Source: Acidobacteriota bacterium
Lineage (GTDB): Bacteria; Acidobacteriota; Terriglobia; UBA7540
NCBI GenBank assembly: GCA_021789565.1
Contig: JAJYJL010000502.1
Span: 1-6,389, forward strand
Direction: 5' to 3'
Length of the DNA: 6,389 nt
The notes beneath the pieces are model-generated. The model did no database searches. It had not been told where the DNA came from and worked only from the letters and a program-made list of their open reading frames with translations. The position numbers were made by a program, and so were the translations under genes. Below, in pieces: positions 1-5,365 of the stretch; position 1 is the first letter of the stretch; every line of letters begins with the position of its first letter.

Positions 1-2
1 TT

Positions 3-152
3 TTGGCCGTAGTTTTCGCGCCACGCTTTGCCCAACTTGGAATGGCTGCGGCCGTGGTTGCAACAGAGGTTTTCGTCGTTCTCACCCTCTACATCACTTT
101 GCGTCGCAGGAAACTCACCCCCCTGGCGGATGCCCGGATGGACCAGGCGTGA
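3..152 (+). CDS. C-terminal fragment of a membrane protein, probably a polysaccharide flippase
   Basis: Only the last 49 codons lie in the window; the reading frame is open from the left edge and ends with TGA at 150-152. The fragment has a short basic segment, then about 21 hydrophobic residues beginning GMAAAVVATEVFVV, then a cytoplasmic-looking RRRK stop-transfer and a polar tail. A final helix of the form 'GxxAAxxxTExxxxxxLY' followed by arginines is typical of the C-terminal domain of Wzx/MurJ-like polysaccharide flippases of the MOP superfamily, which move lipid-linked sugar units across the inner membrane. The family call rests on this one helix and is tentative; another multi-pass membrane protein could end in the same way. 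It reads toward the regulator at 665 but lies more than 500 bases from it, so co-transcription is not obvious. Confidence 0.55.
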   Translation: MAVVFAPRFAQLGMAAAVVATEVFVVLTLYITLRRRKLTPLADARMDQA

Positions 153-180
153 GTTCCTCGCATGACCCGATCGGTCTGGA

Positions 181-269
181 AGCCATGGAAGGAAAGCTTG
201 GCTAACGTGGATATGCCGGGAAAGTAACCTGTCCCGGAAACCCCGTGCCAAAGCTGGCCGGCAGGCCAG
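181..269 (+). other. Three consecutive short hairpins downstream of the membrane-protein gene
   Basis: Three inverted repeats follow in order: AGCCA (181-185) with TGGCT (199-203); CCGGGA (216-221) with TCCCGG (232-237), loop of 10; and CTGGCC (254-259) with GGCCAG (264-269), loop GGCA. All arms pair perfectly. None is followed by a run of T, so a classic intrinsic terminator is not supported. They could be a structured 3' untranslated region, a Rho-dependent end or a structured RNA. I did not match them to any riboswitch class I know. Confidence 0.35.
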
Positions 270-447
270 TGTGATTACCAGGCTGATTCGATTGCCTTTA
301 CTGCAACATTTTATTGATAAACCGTCCAGCTTTACTTATTATAAGAATTAGAGTTCGTAACTTAAATCCATCAAAATAAAATAGATATCTTGAATGACCA
401 AAAGCTTAACGAATGTTCAAGAAACTTGCTGGTTCGAAATTTCTAGC

Positions 448-476
448 TTGACTCCAAGGGTTTACTTTGCCAGAAT
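448..476 (+). promoter_or_regulatory. Candidate sigma-70 promoter for the LuxR-type regulator
   Basis: TTGACT at 448-453 matches the -35 consensus at 5 of 6 positions. CAGAAT at 471-476 matches the -10 consensus at 4 of 6. The spacer is exactly 17 bases and the DNA upstream is AT-rich, which would favour polymerase binding. The predicted start site is near 483, giving a leader of about 180 bases before the ATG at 665. This is pattern matching only. Confidence 0.4.
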
Positions 477-480
477 GTGC

Positions 481-503
481 TTCCTGTGGTCGAGCCACAG
501 GAA
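481..503. promoter_or_regulatory. Perfect palindrome at the predicted transcription start
   Basis: TTCCTGTGG (481-489) and CCACAGGAA (495-503) are exact inverted repeats separated by TCGAG. The element covers the predicted +1 of the promoter at 448-476, a typical place for a repressor operator. It could equally fold as a 5'-end stem-loop of the mRNA. No T-tract follows on either strand, so it is not a terminator. Confidence 0.4.
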
Positions 504-597
504 ATATCTGGATTATGGGGTGGGGAGGGCCCATTAGGCCAGTACGGTTTCCACCTTAAGGCGAACTTCGTATCATTGTCTTGAGGTGGGTGGATCG

Positions 598-621
598 CCG
601 GGGTTCACTAAAGTAACCCGG
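598..621 (+). other. Imperfect hairpin in the leader of the regulator gene
   Basis: CCGGG at 598-602 pairs with CCCGG at 617-621, and after a one-base G bulge TT pairs with AA, with a small AC/GT continuation toward the loop. It ends 28 bases upstream of the AAGGAG ribosome-binding site at 650-655. It might modulate translation or mRNA stability; no ligand-binding RNA class was recognised. Confidence 0.3.
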
Positions 622-664
622 CAAAATATACGATGAAGATCATGTAAGCAAGGAGAAGCACAAG

Positions 665-1399
665 ATGATCGAGCAAACCCTCGCTGGCTTCTCTCGTAGG
701 TTACGAACACACGGCAAGCCGTGTTCGAAAGTTTGCCTCCTGTCTCCCCATCCATTGGTCCTGAGTGAGTTCTCAAAGTTACTGGCCGACTTGTCCTACA
801 GGGTAAAAGCTGAGCATATTGATTCGCGCCTAACAACTGATTTCCACCGATTGTCGTTTCCAAAGTGTCCCCTCTACCTCGTGGATGCATGTGTGCCCAC
901 CGCCGCGGCCCTTCTGGTATCGGAGATCATGGACCGCTACCCGGAAGCAAAGGTCATTGCGGTTTCTGAAAAATTTGACGAAACCAATGCCTTTCCGCTG
1001 CTTCGCCTCGGAGTTAAGGGGTTGATGACCTATTCTGAAGCGAAATTGGATCTCGCATCTGCATTCGAGGCCCTGCTGAAAGGCAGCTATTGGGTTCCCA
1101 GTGTTCTGCTTTCCCGTTTCGTGGAATCGATTCTTCCCAGCTCGCGCAATCGGACCCTCATCAGCAGTTCGGTGGGGCTCAGCCGGCGGGAGCGGGAGGT
1201 CCTTCAGGCGGTGCTGGACAACCTCTCCAACAAAGAAATTGCCGGCCAGTTGAACATTTCCGAGCGCACGGCAAAGTTCCACGTTTCGAACCTTCTTGCC
1301 AAGTTCGGCGTTCAGCGGCGGGCGGACCTGATTGTTATGTCTTTCACGGGGTCTGCGCTGGATTTAGCATCTCAACAGCATGGCACTCTGCAGGCCTGA
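665..1399 (+). CDS. NarL/LuxR-type transcription regulator with degenerate receiver domain
   Basis: A 244-residue DNA-binding response-regulator-like protein. Residues about 20-140 have the order of a CheY-like receiver: a beta strand VCLLSPHPLV, a later strand PLYLVDA that places D74 at the usual phospho-acceptor position, and VIAVS (S101) for the switch Ser/Thr. The acidic pair after strand 1 is replaced by S27-P28, and the conserved lysine after strand 5 appears to be Y123. Normal phosphorylation is therefore doubtful. Residues about 172-228 form a textbook LuxR helix-turn-helix: LSRREREVL, then NKEIAGQLNISERTAKFHVSNLLAKF. The ATG at 665 has AAGGAG nine bases upstream. The flippase-like gene end upstream would fit a role in polysaccharide control, but that is inference. 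The last 20 residues extend past the HTH and look unstructured. Confidence 0.85.
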   Translation: MIEQTLAGFSRRLRTHGKPCSKVCLLSPHPLVLSEFSKLLADLSYRVKAEHIDSRLTTDFHRLSFPKCPLYLVDACVPTAAALLVSEIMDRYPEAKVIAVSEKFDETNAFPLLRLGVKGLMTYSEAKLDLASAFEALLKGSYWVPSVLLSRFVESILPSSRNRTLISSSVGLSRREREVLQAVLDNLSNKEIAGQLNISERTAKFHVSNLLAKFGVQRRADLIVMSFTGSALDLASQQHGTLQA

Positions 1400-1458
1400 C
1401 GCGGCACGCGTTTTCTAACCCGTCTGCCGCAGGCAATCATTCCATTAACGTTCGGCCC

Positions 1459-1507
1459 GGAAATTGCGCGGGAGCGCCGAAAGGCGTTCCCCGCGACCGC
1501 AATTTCC
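1459..1507. repeat. Long GAAA-capped hairpin in the convergent spacer
   Basis: The outer arms GGAAATTGC (1459-1467) and GCAATTTCC (1499-1507) pair perfectly over 9 bases. An inner GC-rich stem (1468-1478 with 1483-1494, one G-T pair and one bulged C) closes on a GAAA tetraloop at 1479-1482. Bases 1495-1498 are an internal bulge. It lies between two genes that converge. No T-run follows on either strand, so it may work as a bidirectional RNA-stability or Rho-linked end, or be a mobile palindromic repeat. Confidence 0.5.
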
Positions 1508-1544
1508 CTCATGCCGGGTCGTGCCGCAGTTGGGTCCTTATTTT

Positions 1545-1600
1545 GTGGCACGGCCATCCTGGCCGTGTCTTCTGACCGCGGCGCGGGCGGGGCGTGCCAC
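1545..1600. repeat. Perfect 8-base hairpin inside a wider inverted repeat
   Basis: CACGGCCA (1549-1556) and TGGCCGTG (1560-1567) pair exactly around TCC. A second pair, GTGGCA (1545-1550) and TGCCAC (1595-1600), brackets most of the element. Similar GGCC-rich palindromes occur as interspersed intergenic repeats in some GC-rich genomes, and I suspect one here. Only a genome-wide count could confirm it. No T-tract supports a standard terminator. Confidence 0.4.
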
Positions 1601-1626
1601 TGATCAAACTGGGTCACTACCGGATG

Positions 1627-1639
1627 CCTGCGACGCAGG
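1627..1639. repeat. Short 6+6 palindrome after the radical SAM stop codon
   Basis: CCTGCG (1627-1632) and CGCAGG (1634-1639) flank a single A. It lies about 28 bases beyond the stop of the minus-strand radical SAM gene. A one-base loop cannot form without opening a pair or two, so it is at best a weak stem or a protein-binding palindrome. Confidence 0.2.
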
Positions 1640-1667
1640 GCTTCCATGGGGGTTGTACTCGCGGCGG

Positions 1668-3002
1668 CTACTCGCTCAGGATTTCAGGACCCTTGATGTT
1701 CTTGGGACGGCCGGCCCACCAGAAATACGGCCGGGCTGCTTTTCTCATCAGGCTGAGCTTCATGTCATAAAGCTTTGTGGCCAGGCTGGAGTCCGCCAGG
1801 TAGCGCGTGTCGCCCGGCTGCACAATCAGGCTCACCTCGATGTTGGGCGTCACGTCCAGGGGGATGCCGTGCTTCCGGCAGGCCTCATAGAGGTGCCGGT
1901 AGACCACAATCATGTCTTCGTAGCGGGGCGCCGGCCAGCGCTCCATGTCGGAGCCGATGGTGGGGCGGAAAATGCACACCGTCGGAAACGCTCCCATGCC
2001 GGCAATCATATCGATGGCGGCCAGCGTATCTTCAAGGGGCTCGATGCCGGCAATAATTTCGCCCGAGCAGGCGCCTTTCCGCAGCTTCTTCGAGGTATAT
2101 TCCAGGGCGCGGAAGAAGGTTTTCTGCCCGATCAGCTTCTCTTTGCCGGGACAGATTTTTGCAAAGAACTCCGGGTTCTGGAATTCGTAGCAGAAGCTGA
2201 AGTGGTCAGCGCCGAGGTCGATCAGCCGGTCGTACTTCCAGAGGTCCCGGGTGGGCGTCAACTGCACTCCGATCAGGCTGCCCACGCGTGACTTCACGGC
2301 CTTCACGTAGGGCGCGGCGCGGTCCAGGTCGCGGTTGGTCTGGTAGCCGGAGTTGAAATGCGTGAAGGTCACACCCGACTCCGCCTTCGCCGTCCGCGCA
2401 ACCTCGACCACATCCTCCACGTCTTTCAGTTCCACTTCATTCACGCCCACGTTCAATCCGGTGGTGCAGAACTTGCAGTTCAGCGCCGGCGAGTGGTACC
2501 AGAAACCGCAGGAATTGGAAATATAGATTCCGAGGTAAGTGCCTTGCAGCACCCCGATGCGCTGCATGGGGACGCCGCGCGCCGTGGCGCGGGTGTACCA
2601 GGGGACTTCCGGCGAAAGCCTGACGGGGTAGCTGAATCCCTGCCGGTTGTCGATGATTTCAAAATCGTCGCCGTCCCGCACAATCCGGTAACACGACCTT
2701 TTCGCAAACTCTTCTTCAACGGGAATGTTGGCCCACACGTCCTTCAACGGCCCGGGAATGATCACCTCGAGTCCGCTGCCCAACCCGGCGCGGGTCCGCA
2801 CCAGCGGCCGCCCCACCTCGCCCAGCGTGCAGGAATCATCCACTCGAATCCCCTTGCAGAACAGGTCGATCTCCAGCTCGCACGGATTCAGCGGTTCGGC
2901 GGGCACAAAGGTGTCCGCCATGCGCGAGGGGTCTTCAATAAAAGGAACGGCCTCTCGCTTGTATTCCCCGGACTTCACTTTGCTTGCCATCATCGCCCCC
3001 AT
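1668..3002 (-). CDS. Radical SAM protein with unusual C-x10-C-x2-C cluster motif
   Basis: A 444-residue protein from the ATG at 3002, chosen because AGGAG lies seven bases upstream; an earlier ATG at 3080 lacks this and would cover the probable promoter. Residues 1-150 form an N-terminal region of no recognised fold. Next comes a strand (YLGIYISNSC) and cysteines C165, C176 and C179, the likely [4Fe-4S] ligands that reductively cleave S-adenosylmethionine. The spacing differs from the usual C-x3-C-x2-C. A TIM-barrel-like core follows, with HFNSGYQTN (215-223), NPEFFAKICPGKE (276-288) and CSGEIIAGIE (312-321), similar in style to biotin synthase-like enzymes. From memory, the GVP...C-x9/10-C-x2-C...NPE...PGK layout resembles the MSMEG_0568-type family of Nit1C nitrilase clusters, but no nitrilase or other cluster partner is present. 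The substrate is unknown. The gene stands alone, convergent with the LuxR-type gene and divergent from the sulfur operon. Confidence 0.85.
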   Translation of the reverse strand: MGAMMASKVKSGEYKREAVPFIEDPSRMADTFVPAEPLNPCELEIDLFCKGIRVDDSCTLGEVGRPLVRTRAGLGSGLEVIIPGPLKDVWANIPVEEEFAKRSCYRIVRDGDDFEIIDNRQGFSYPVRLSPEVPWYTRATARGVPMQRIGVLQGTYLGIYISNSCGFWYHSPALNCKFCTTGLNVGVNEVELKDVEDVVEVARTAKAESGVTFTHFNSGYQTNRDLDRAAPYVKAVKSRVGSLIGVQLTPTRDLWKYDRLIDLGADHFSFCYEFQNPEFFAKICPGKEKLIGQKTFFRALEYTSKKLRKGACSGEIIAGIEPLEDTLAAIDMIAGMGAFPTVCIFRPTIGSDMERWPAPRYEDMIVVYRHLYEACRKHGIPLDVTPNIEVSLIVQPGDTRYLADSSLATKLYDMKLSLMRKAARPYFWWAGRPKNIKGPEILSE

Positions 3003-3009
3003 GTTTGAT

Positions 3010-3014
3010 CTCCT
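3010..3014 (-). promoter_or_regulatory. Shine-Dalgarno site fixing the radical SAM start
   Basis: On the minus strand AGGAG is followed by seven bases and then the ATG at 3002-3000. This strong, correctly spaced site favours the 444-residue product over a form beginning 26 codons earlier. Confidence 0.7.
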
Positions 3015-3029
3015 GCATTTCCAGCCCCA

Positions 3030-3038
3030 AGCATACCA
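3030..3038 (-). promoter_or_regulatory. Extended -10 promoter element for the radical SAM gene
   Basis: The minus strand reads TGGTATGCT: a TG-n extension followed by TATGCT, which matches 4 of 6 positions of the -10 consensus. No good -35 is seen at normal spacing, as is common for extended -10 promoters. Transcription would begin near 3023, leaving a leader of about 20 bases that contains the Shine-Dalgarno site. Confidence 0.35.
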
Positions 3039-3098
3039 CTTTTTATGGACCGGCTCACTCATCGCTGCGATCAAAATCACAGCCTCCTGCGAGGGGTC

Positions 3099-3125
3099 GC
3101 CACGGCGCTGGCTTTGTGCCGTGGC
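3099..3125. repeat. GC-rich hairpin upstream of the radical SAM gene
   Basis: GCCACGGCGC (3099-3108) pairs with GTGCCGTGGC (3116-3125), ten pairs including one G-T, around a seven-base loop. No T-run follows. It is the first of several inverted repeats between 3099 and 3245 and may be part of a composite intergenic repeat. Confidence 0.4.
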
Positions 3126-3152
3126 TTGCCACCAACTGCCATCTTTCTGTAG

Positions 3153-3171
3153 CGGCGGTCTATGATCGCCG
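3153..3171. repeat. Second hairpin in the divergent spacer
   Basis: CGGCGGTC (3153-3160) pairs with GATCGCCG (3164-3171), eight pairs with one G-T, around the loop TAT. It resembles the hairpin at 1549-1567 in size and build (8-base stem, 3-base loop) but not in sequence. Confidence 0.4.
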
Positions 3172-3200
3172 GCCTCTGGATGCGCAAACTCCCAGAAGCC

Positions 3201-3245
3201 GGCTGGCGGAGAGAGACGCCGCCCCCTTCATAGATGGCGCCAGCC
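3201..3245. repeat. Spaced inverted repeat GGCTGGCG/CGCCAGCC
   Basis: GGCTGGCG (3201-3208) and CGCCAGCC (3238-3245) are exact inverted copies 29 bases apart. The rest of the spacer 3003-3373 holds no convincing gene; besides these repeats it contains only the minus-strand promoter and RBS and the control region of the sulfur operon. Confidence 0.3.
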
Positions 3246-3328
3246 AGCCGCAGCATGCTTGACGGCAGCAGCCGCGCCAGTCGGTCATGGTCGCCGCGTT
3301 GCGCCCCATGACCTGTGCTATTTCACCA

Positions 3329-3334
3329 TTGACA
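3329..3334 (+). promoter_or_regulatory. Consensus -35 element ahead of the sulfur operon
   Basis: TTGACA matches the -35 consensus exactly. The matching -10 is unclear: a 17-base spacer leads to TCAACT, a weak match, while better -10-like sequences (TATTCT at 3357-3362 or TATTGA at 3362-3367) lie further away inside the palindrome. In each case the start site would fall inside or just after the palindrome, very near the ATG. Confidence 0.4.
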
Positions 3335-3353
3335 GGGCGTTGGTCCCATGTTC

Positions 3354-3373
3354 AACTATTCTATTGAATAGTT
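3354..3373. promoter_or_regulatory. Perfect 8+8 palindrome, probable ArsR-family operator
   Basis: AACTATTC (3354-3361) and GAATAGTT (3366-3373) are exact inverted repeats around TATT, ending one base before the ATG of the ArsR-rhodanese gene. ArsR/SmtB repressors bind AT-rich imperfect palindromes of this type overlapping their own promoters. The location suggests autoregulation in which the dimer blocks polymerase at the -10 and start-site region. Binding itself is inferred. Confidence 0.7.
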
Positions 3374-4081
3374 ATGGGTGCAACCGCGAAGTCTAAGAAA
3401 GCGATCTACGAACAGCTTGCCCGAATTGGCAAGGCTGTTGCGAGCCCTCCCCGGCTCGAGCTGCTGGACCTCTTGCGCCAGGGTCCGCGCACAGTCGAAG
3501 CCCTTGCGCGGGAAGCCGGTTTGAGCGTGGCCAATGCTTCCCAGCATCTCCGGGTGCTTCACGGGGCGCGGCTGGTGGAAGCGGAGAAACAAGGATTGTT
3601 TGTAACTTACCGCTTGGCTGATCTGGCCGTTTGCGTGTTTTTCCGGGATTTGCGCCGCCTTGCCGAGGTTTGCCTGGCGGAAGTCGAATCCATCGCCAGA
3701 CAGTTCCGGGAGGGCCGCGAATCGCTGGAACCCGTCGAGAAGAAAGCGCTCCTGCGGCGCATTCGCCGAGGCGAGGTGATTGTCCTTGATGTGCGTCCAC
3801 CGGAGGAGTACCGTGCCGGACATATACCAGGCGCCGTATCCATACCGCTTAGGGATCTGAAGTCGCGCCTGTCGAAGCTGCCCCGGGACCAAGAGATTGT
3901 GGCCTATTGTCGCGGTCCCTATTGTGTTCTCGCCATCGAGGCTGTGGAGCTTCTGAGAGCAAAAGGCTTCCACGCCCTGCGGCTCGAAGACGGTGTGCCC
4001 GAATGGCGCACTCAGGGGTTTCCAGTTGTGACGGGCGATAACTCCCCGGGTGAGACTCGCGAAGGTTGCAGTCGTCGCTGA
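3374..4081 (+). CDS. ArsR-family repressor fused to a rhodanese domain
   Basis: A 235-residue two-domain protein. Residues about 10-110 are an ArsR/SmtB winged helix: SPPRLELLDLL, then VEALAREAGLSVANASQHLRV with the recognition helix near 52-62, and a wing ending FVTYRLAD. Residues about 122-220 are a single rhodanese domain: LDVRPPEEYRAGHIPGAVSI, then the active-site loop CRGPYC with catalytic C179 that would carry a persulfide, and the closing GVPEWRTQGFPV. The fusion suggests a repressor that senses or handles sulfane sulfur. C87 and C100 in the C-terminal part of the DNA-binding domain are possible sensor thiols, but their spacing is not that of the SqrR/BigR pair. No Shine-Dalgarno site precedes the ATG, and an in-frame stop at 3365-3367 rules out an upstream start. 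It is the first gene of the sulfur operon, 30 bases before the flavoprotein. Confidence 0.9.
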   Translation: MGATAKSKKAIYEQLARIGKAVASPPRLELLDLLRQGPRTVEALAREAGLSVANASQHLRVLHGARLVEAEKQGLFVTYRLADLAVCVFFRDLRRLAEVCLAEVESIARQFREGRESLEPVEKKALLRRIRRGEVIVLDVRPPEEYRAGHIPGAVSIPLRDLKSRLSKLPRDQEIVAYCRGPYCVLAIEAVELLRAKGFHALRLEDGVPEWRTQGFPVVTGDNSPGETREGCSRR

Positions 4082-4111
4082 CGGCTGCGCTGGAATCCGA
4101 AGGACTATAAG

Positions 4112-5332
4112 ATGACAAACACCGCAAAGCAGATCGTTGTGGTTGGCGGGTCGTTCGGTGGCATCAATGCGGCCCTCGAACTCCGGAATCAACTGGGAAA
4201 AGGAGCCGGAATCACCATCCTCTCCAAAGAGTCGAACTTCACCTTCCTGCCCTCTCTCCCCTGGGTGATCTTGGGTTGGCGCGACGCCGCAAGGCTTCAA
4301 ATTCCTCTGGAGGCCCCCCTGCGGCGGCGGGGAATCCGTTTCGCACACGCCATGGTAACGAGCCTGGACCCCCACAAGTGCGAGGTCAAAACTGACTCAG
4401 CAGCTTTTCCCTACGACGCCCTCATCGTCTCTACCGGGGCAGACCTTGACTATGCCGCAGTTCCCGGCCTGGGCCCAGCATCAGGCTACACGCATTCCAC
4501 CTTCACTGCCGGCGAGGCGATGCTGGCGCGAGACGCTCTCGCCCAAGCGCTGGCGCGGGGCAGCGGACGCATCGTGATCGGCGCCGCGGCAGGGGCAAGC
4601 TGCATTGGGCCGGCCTACGAGATTGCCATGATGATCGACACGGTGCTCAAAAGGGCCCGGAAGCGTCACAAGTTCTCTCTGACCTTCCTTACGCCTGAAC
4701 CCTTCGTGGGCCACTTCGGGGTTGGGGGAATCGGTGCGTCGCGGCGCATGGTTCAGGATGAGTTTGCCGAGCGGCACATCGATTTTGTGGTGAACGCGCA
4801 GATCAGTGAAGCTCAGCCGGACCGCATCTTCCTAAGCGACGGGTCCGAGTATCGGTTCGATTTCGCCCTGGTGGTCCCGGCATTCCTGGGAAGCCCCTTC
4901 CTTCGCGCTGTTGATGGGCTTGCCAACCCGAAGGGCTTTATTCCGGTGACTCCGCAATTGAACAGTACGAAATTCAGCAACATCTACGCGGCGGGCGTGG
5001 CGGTGGCTATCGCCCCGCCCCACCCCACGCCCGTCCCTACGGGGGTGCCGAAAACAGGCCATATGACTGAACTGATGGCCCGGGTGGCTGCACGCAATAT
5101 CGCGGCGGAGTTCAAGGGTGGCGAAAAAGTCGAGGGCCTGTCGCTGCCTTCGACCTGCATCAGTGACGCGGGAGACACCGCCTTCTATTTCTCCGCCGAC
5201 CCGTTTCTTCCTCCTCGCAACAAGGTGGTCGCCAAACGGGGCAAGTGGGCAAGATACCTGAAACTGGCCTTCGAGAAGTACTACCTGGCCAGAATCAGGC
5301 ATGGCCTCCCACCCTTACACTTCGGATGGTAG
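4112..5332 (+). CDS. sqr: Sulfide:quinone oxidoreductase-family flavoprotein
   Basis: A 406-residue FAD enzyme that probably oxidises sulfide to protein-bound persulfide or polysulfide and passes electrons to the quinone pool. The N-terminal Rossmann motif VVVGGSFGG (9-17) binds FAD. C164 in GASCIGPAYE and C349 in STCISDAGD match the two redox cysteines common to SQR and flavocytochrome c sulfide dehydrogenase. The third cysteine found in bacterial type I SQR (near residue 128) is absent. YAAGVAVAI (292-300) and PTPVPTGVPKTGHM (305-318) are strong SQR signatures. The C-terminal 30 residues (WARYLKLAFEKYYLARIRHG) look amphipathic and basic-aromatic, as in membrane-bound SQRs. There is no signal peptide. 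AAGGA stands seven bases before the ATG. The alternative, a type II NADH dehydrogenase, is disfavoured by the two cysteines and the VPKTG motif. Confidence 0.9.
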   Translation: MTNTAKQIVVVGGSFGGINAALELRNQLGKGAGITILSKESNFTFLPSLPWVILGWRDAARLQIPLEAPLRRRGIRFAHAMVTSLDPHKCEVKTDSAAFPYDALIVSTGADLDYAAVPGLGPASGYTHSTFTAGEAMLARDALAQALARGSGRIVIGAAAGASCIGPAYEIAMMIDTVLKRARKRHKFSLTFLTPEPFVGHFGVGGIGASRRMVQDEFAERHIDFVVNAQISEAQPDRIFLSDGSEYRFDFALVVPAFLGSPFLRAVDGLANPKGFIPVTPQLNSTKFSNIYAAGVAVAIAPPHPTPVPTGVPKTGHMTELMARVAARNIAAEFKGGEKVEGLSLPSTCISDAGDTAFYFSADPFLPPRNKVVAKRGKWARYLKLAFEKYYLARIRHGLPPLHFGW

Positions 5333-5365
5333 GCCATTGGAAAAGGCAATTCGGGAGGCAATACA

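Larger units (their letters stand above)
153..664. other. Gene-free spacer of 512 bases with AT-rich core and several hairpins
   Basis: No convincing coding frame is seen here. The segment 291-450 is about 31% GC by hand count, far below the neighbouring genes. From left to right it holds three short hairpins (181-269), the AT-rich stretch, a candidate promoter (448-476), a perfect palindrome (481-503) and a leader hairpin (598-621) before the RBS of the regulator gene. This reads as a long control region rather than decayed coding DNA. Confidence 0.6.

Noticed and set aside
2..205. Another open frame at the left edge, plus strand
   Set aside because: Its translation is rich in Cys, His and Pro without any pattern, while the frame ending at 152 gives a coherent transmembrane helix.
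254..269. Rho-independent terminator of the membrane-protein gene
   Set aside because: The stem is good but the following bases (TGTGATTACC) contain no T-tract.
389..451. Repeated CTTGAA/TTCAAG half-sites in the AT-rich spacer
   Set aside because: Three six-base half-sites (389-394, 416-421 and an incomplete one at 447-451) in AT-rich DNA are close to what chance allows, and their spacing is uneven.
1549..1567. Intrinsic terminator between the convergent genes
   Set aside because: A perfect stem, but followed by TCTTCTGACC on one strand and CCACAAAATA on the other, neither a proper U-tract. Listed as a repeat instead.
1464..2291. A 275-codon open frame on the plus strand
   Set aside because: It overlaps the radical SAM gene on the other strand and the hairpin spacer, has low-complexity composition and no family motif.
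3003..3080. An upstream ATG adding 26 residues to the radical SAM protein
   Set aside because: It lacks a Shine-Dalgarno site, the added residues look like non-coding translation, and the extension would cover the extended -10 element; the ATG at 3002 has AGGAG seven bases upstream.
3356..4375. A 339-codon open frame on the minus strand
   Set aside because: It lies opposite the ArsR-rhodanese gene and the start of the flavoprotein gene, both of which have clear family motifs. Its own translation shows no recognisable domain, so it is a shadow of GC-rich codon structure.
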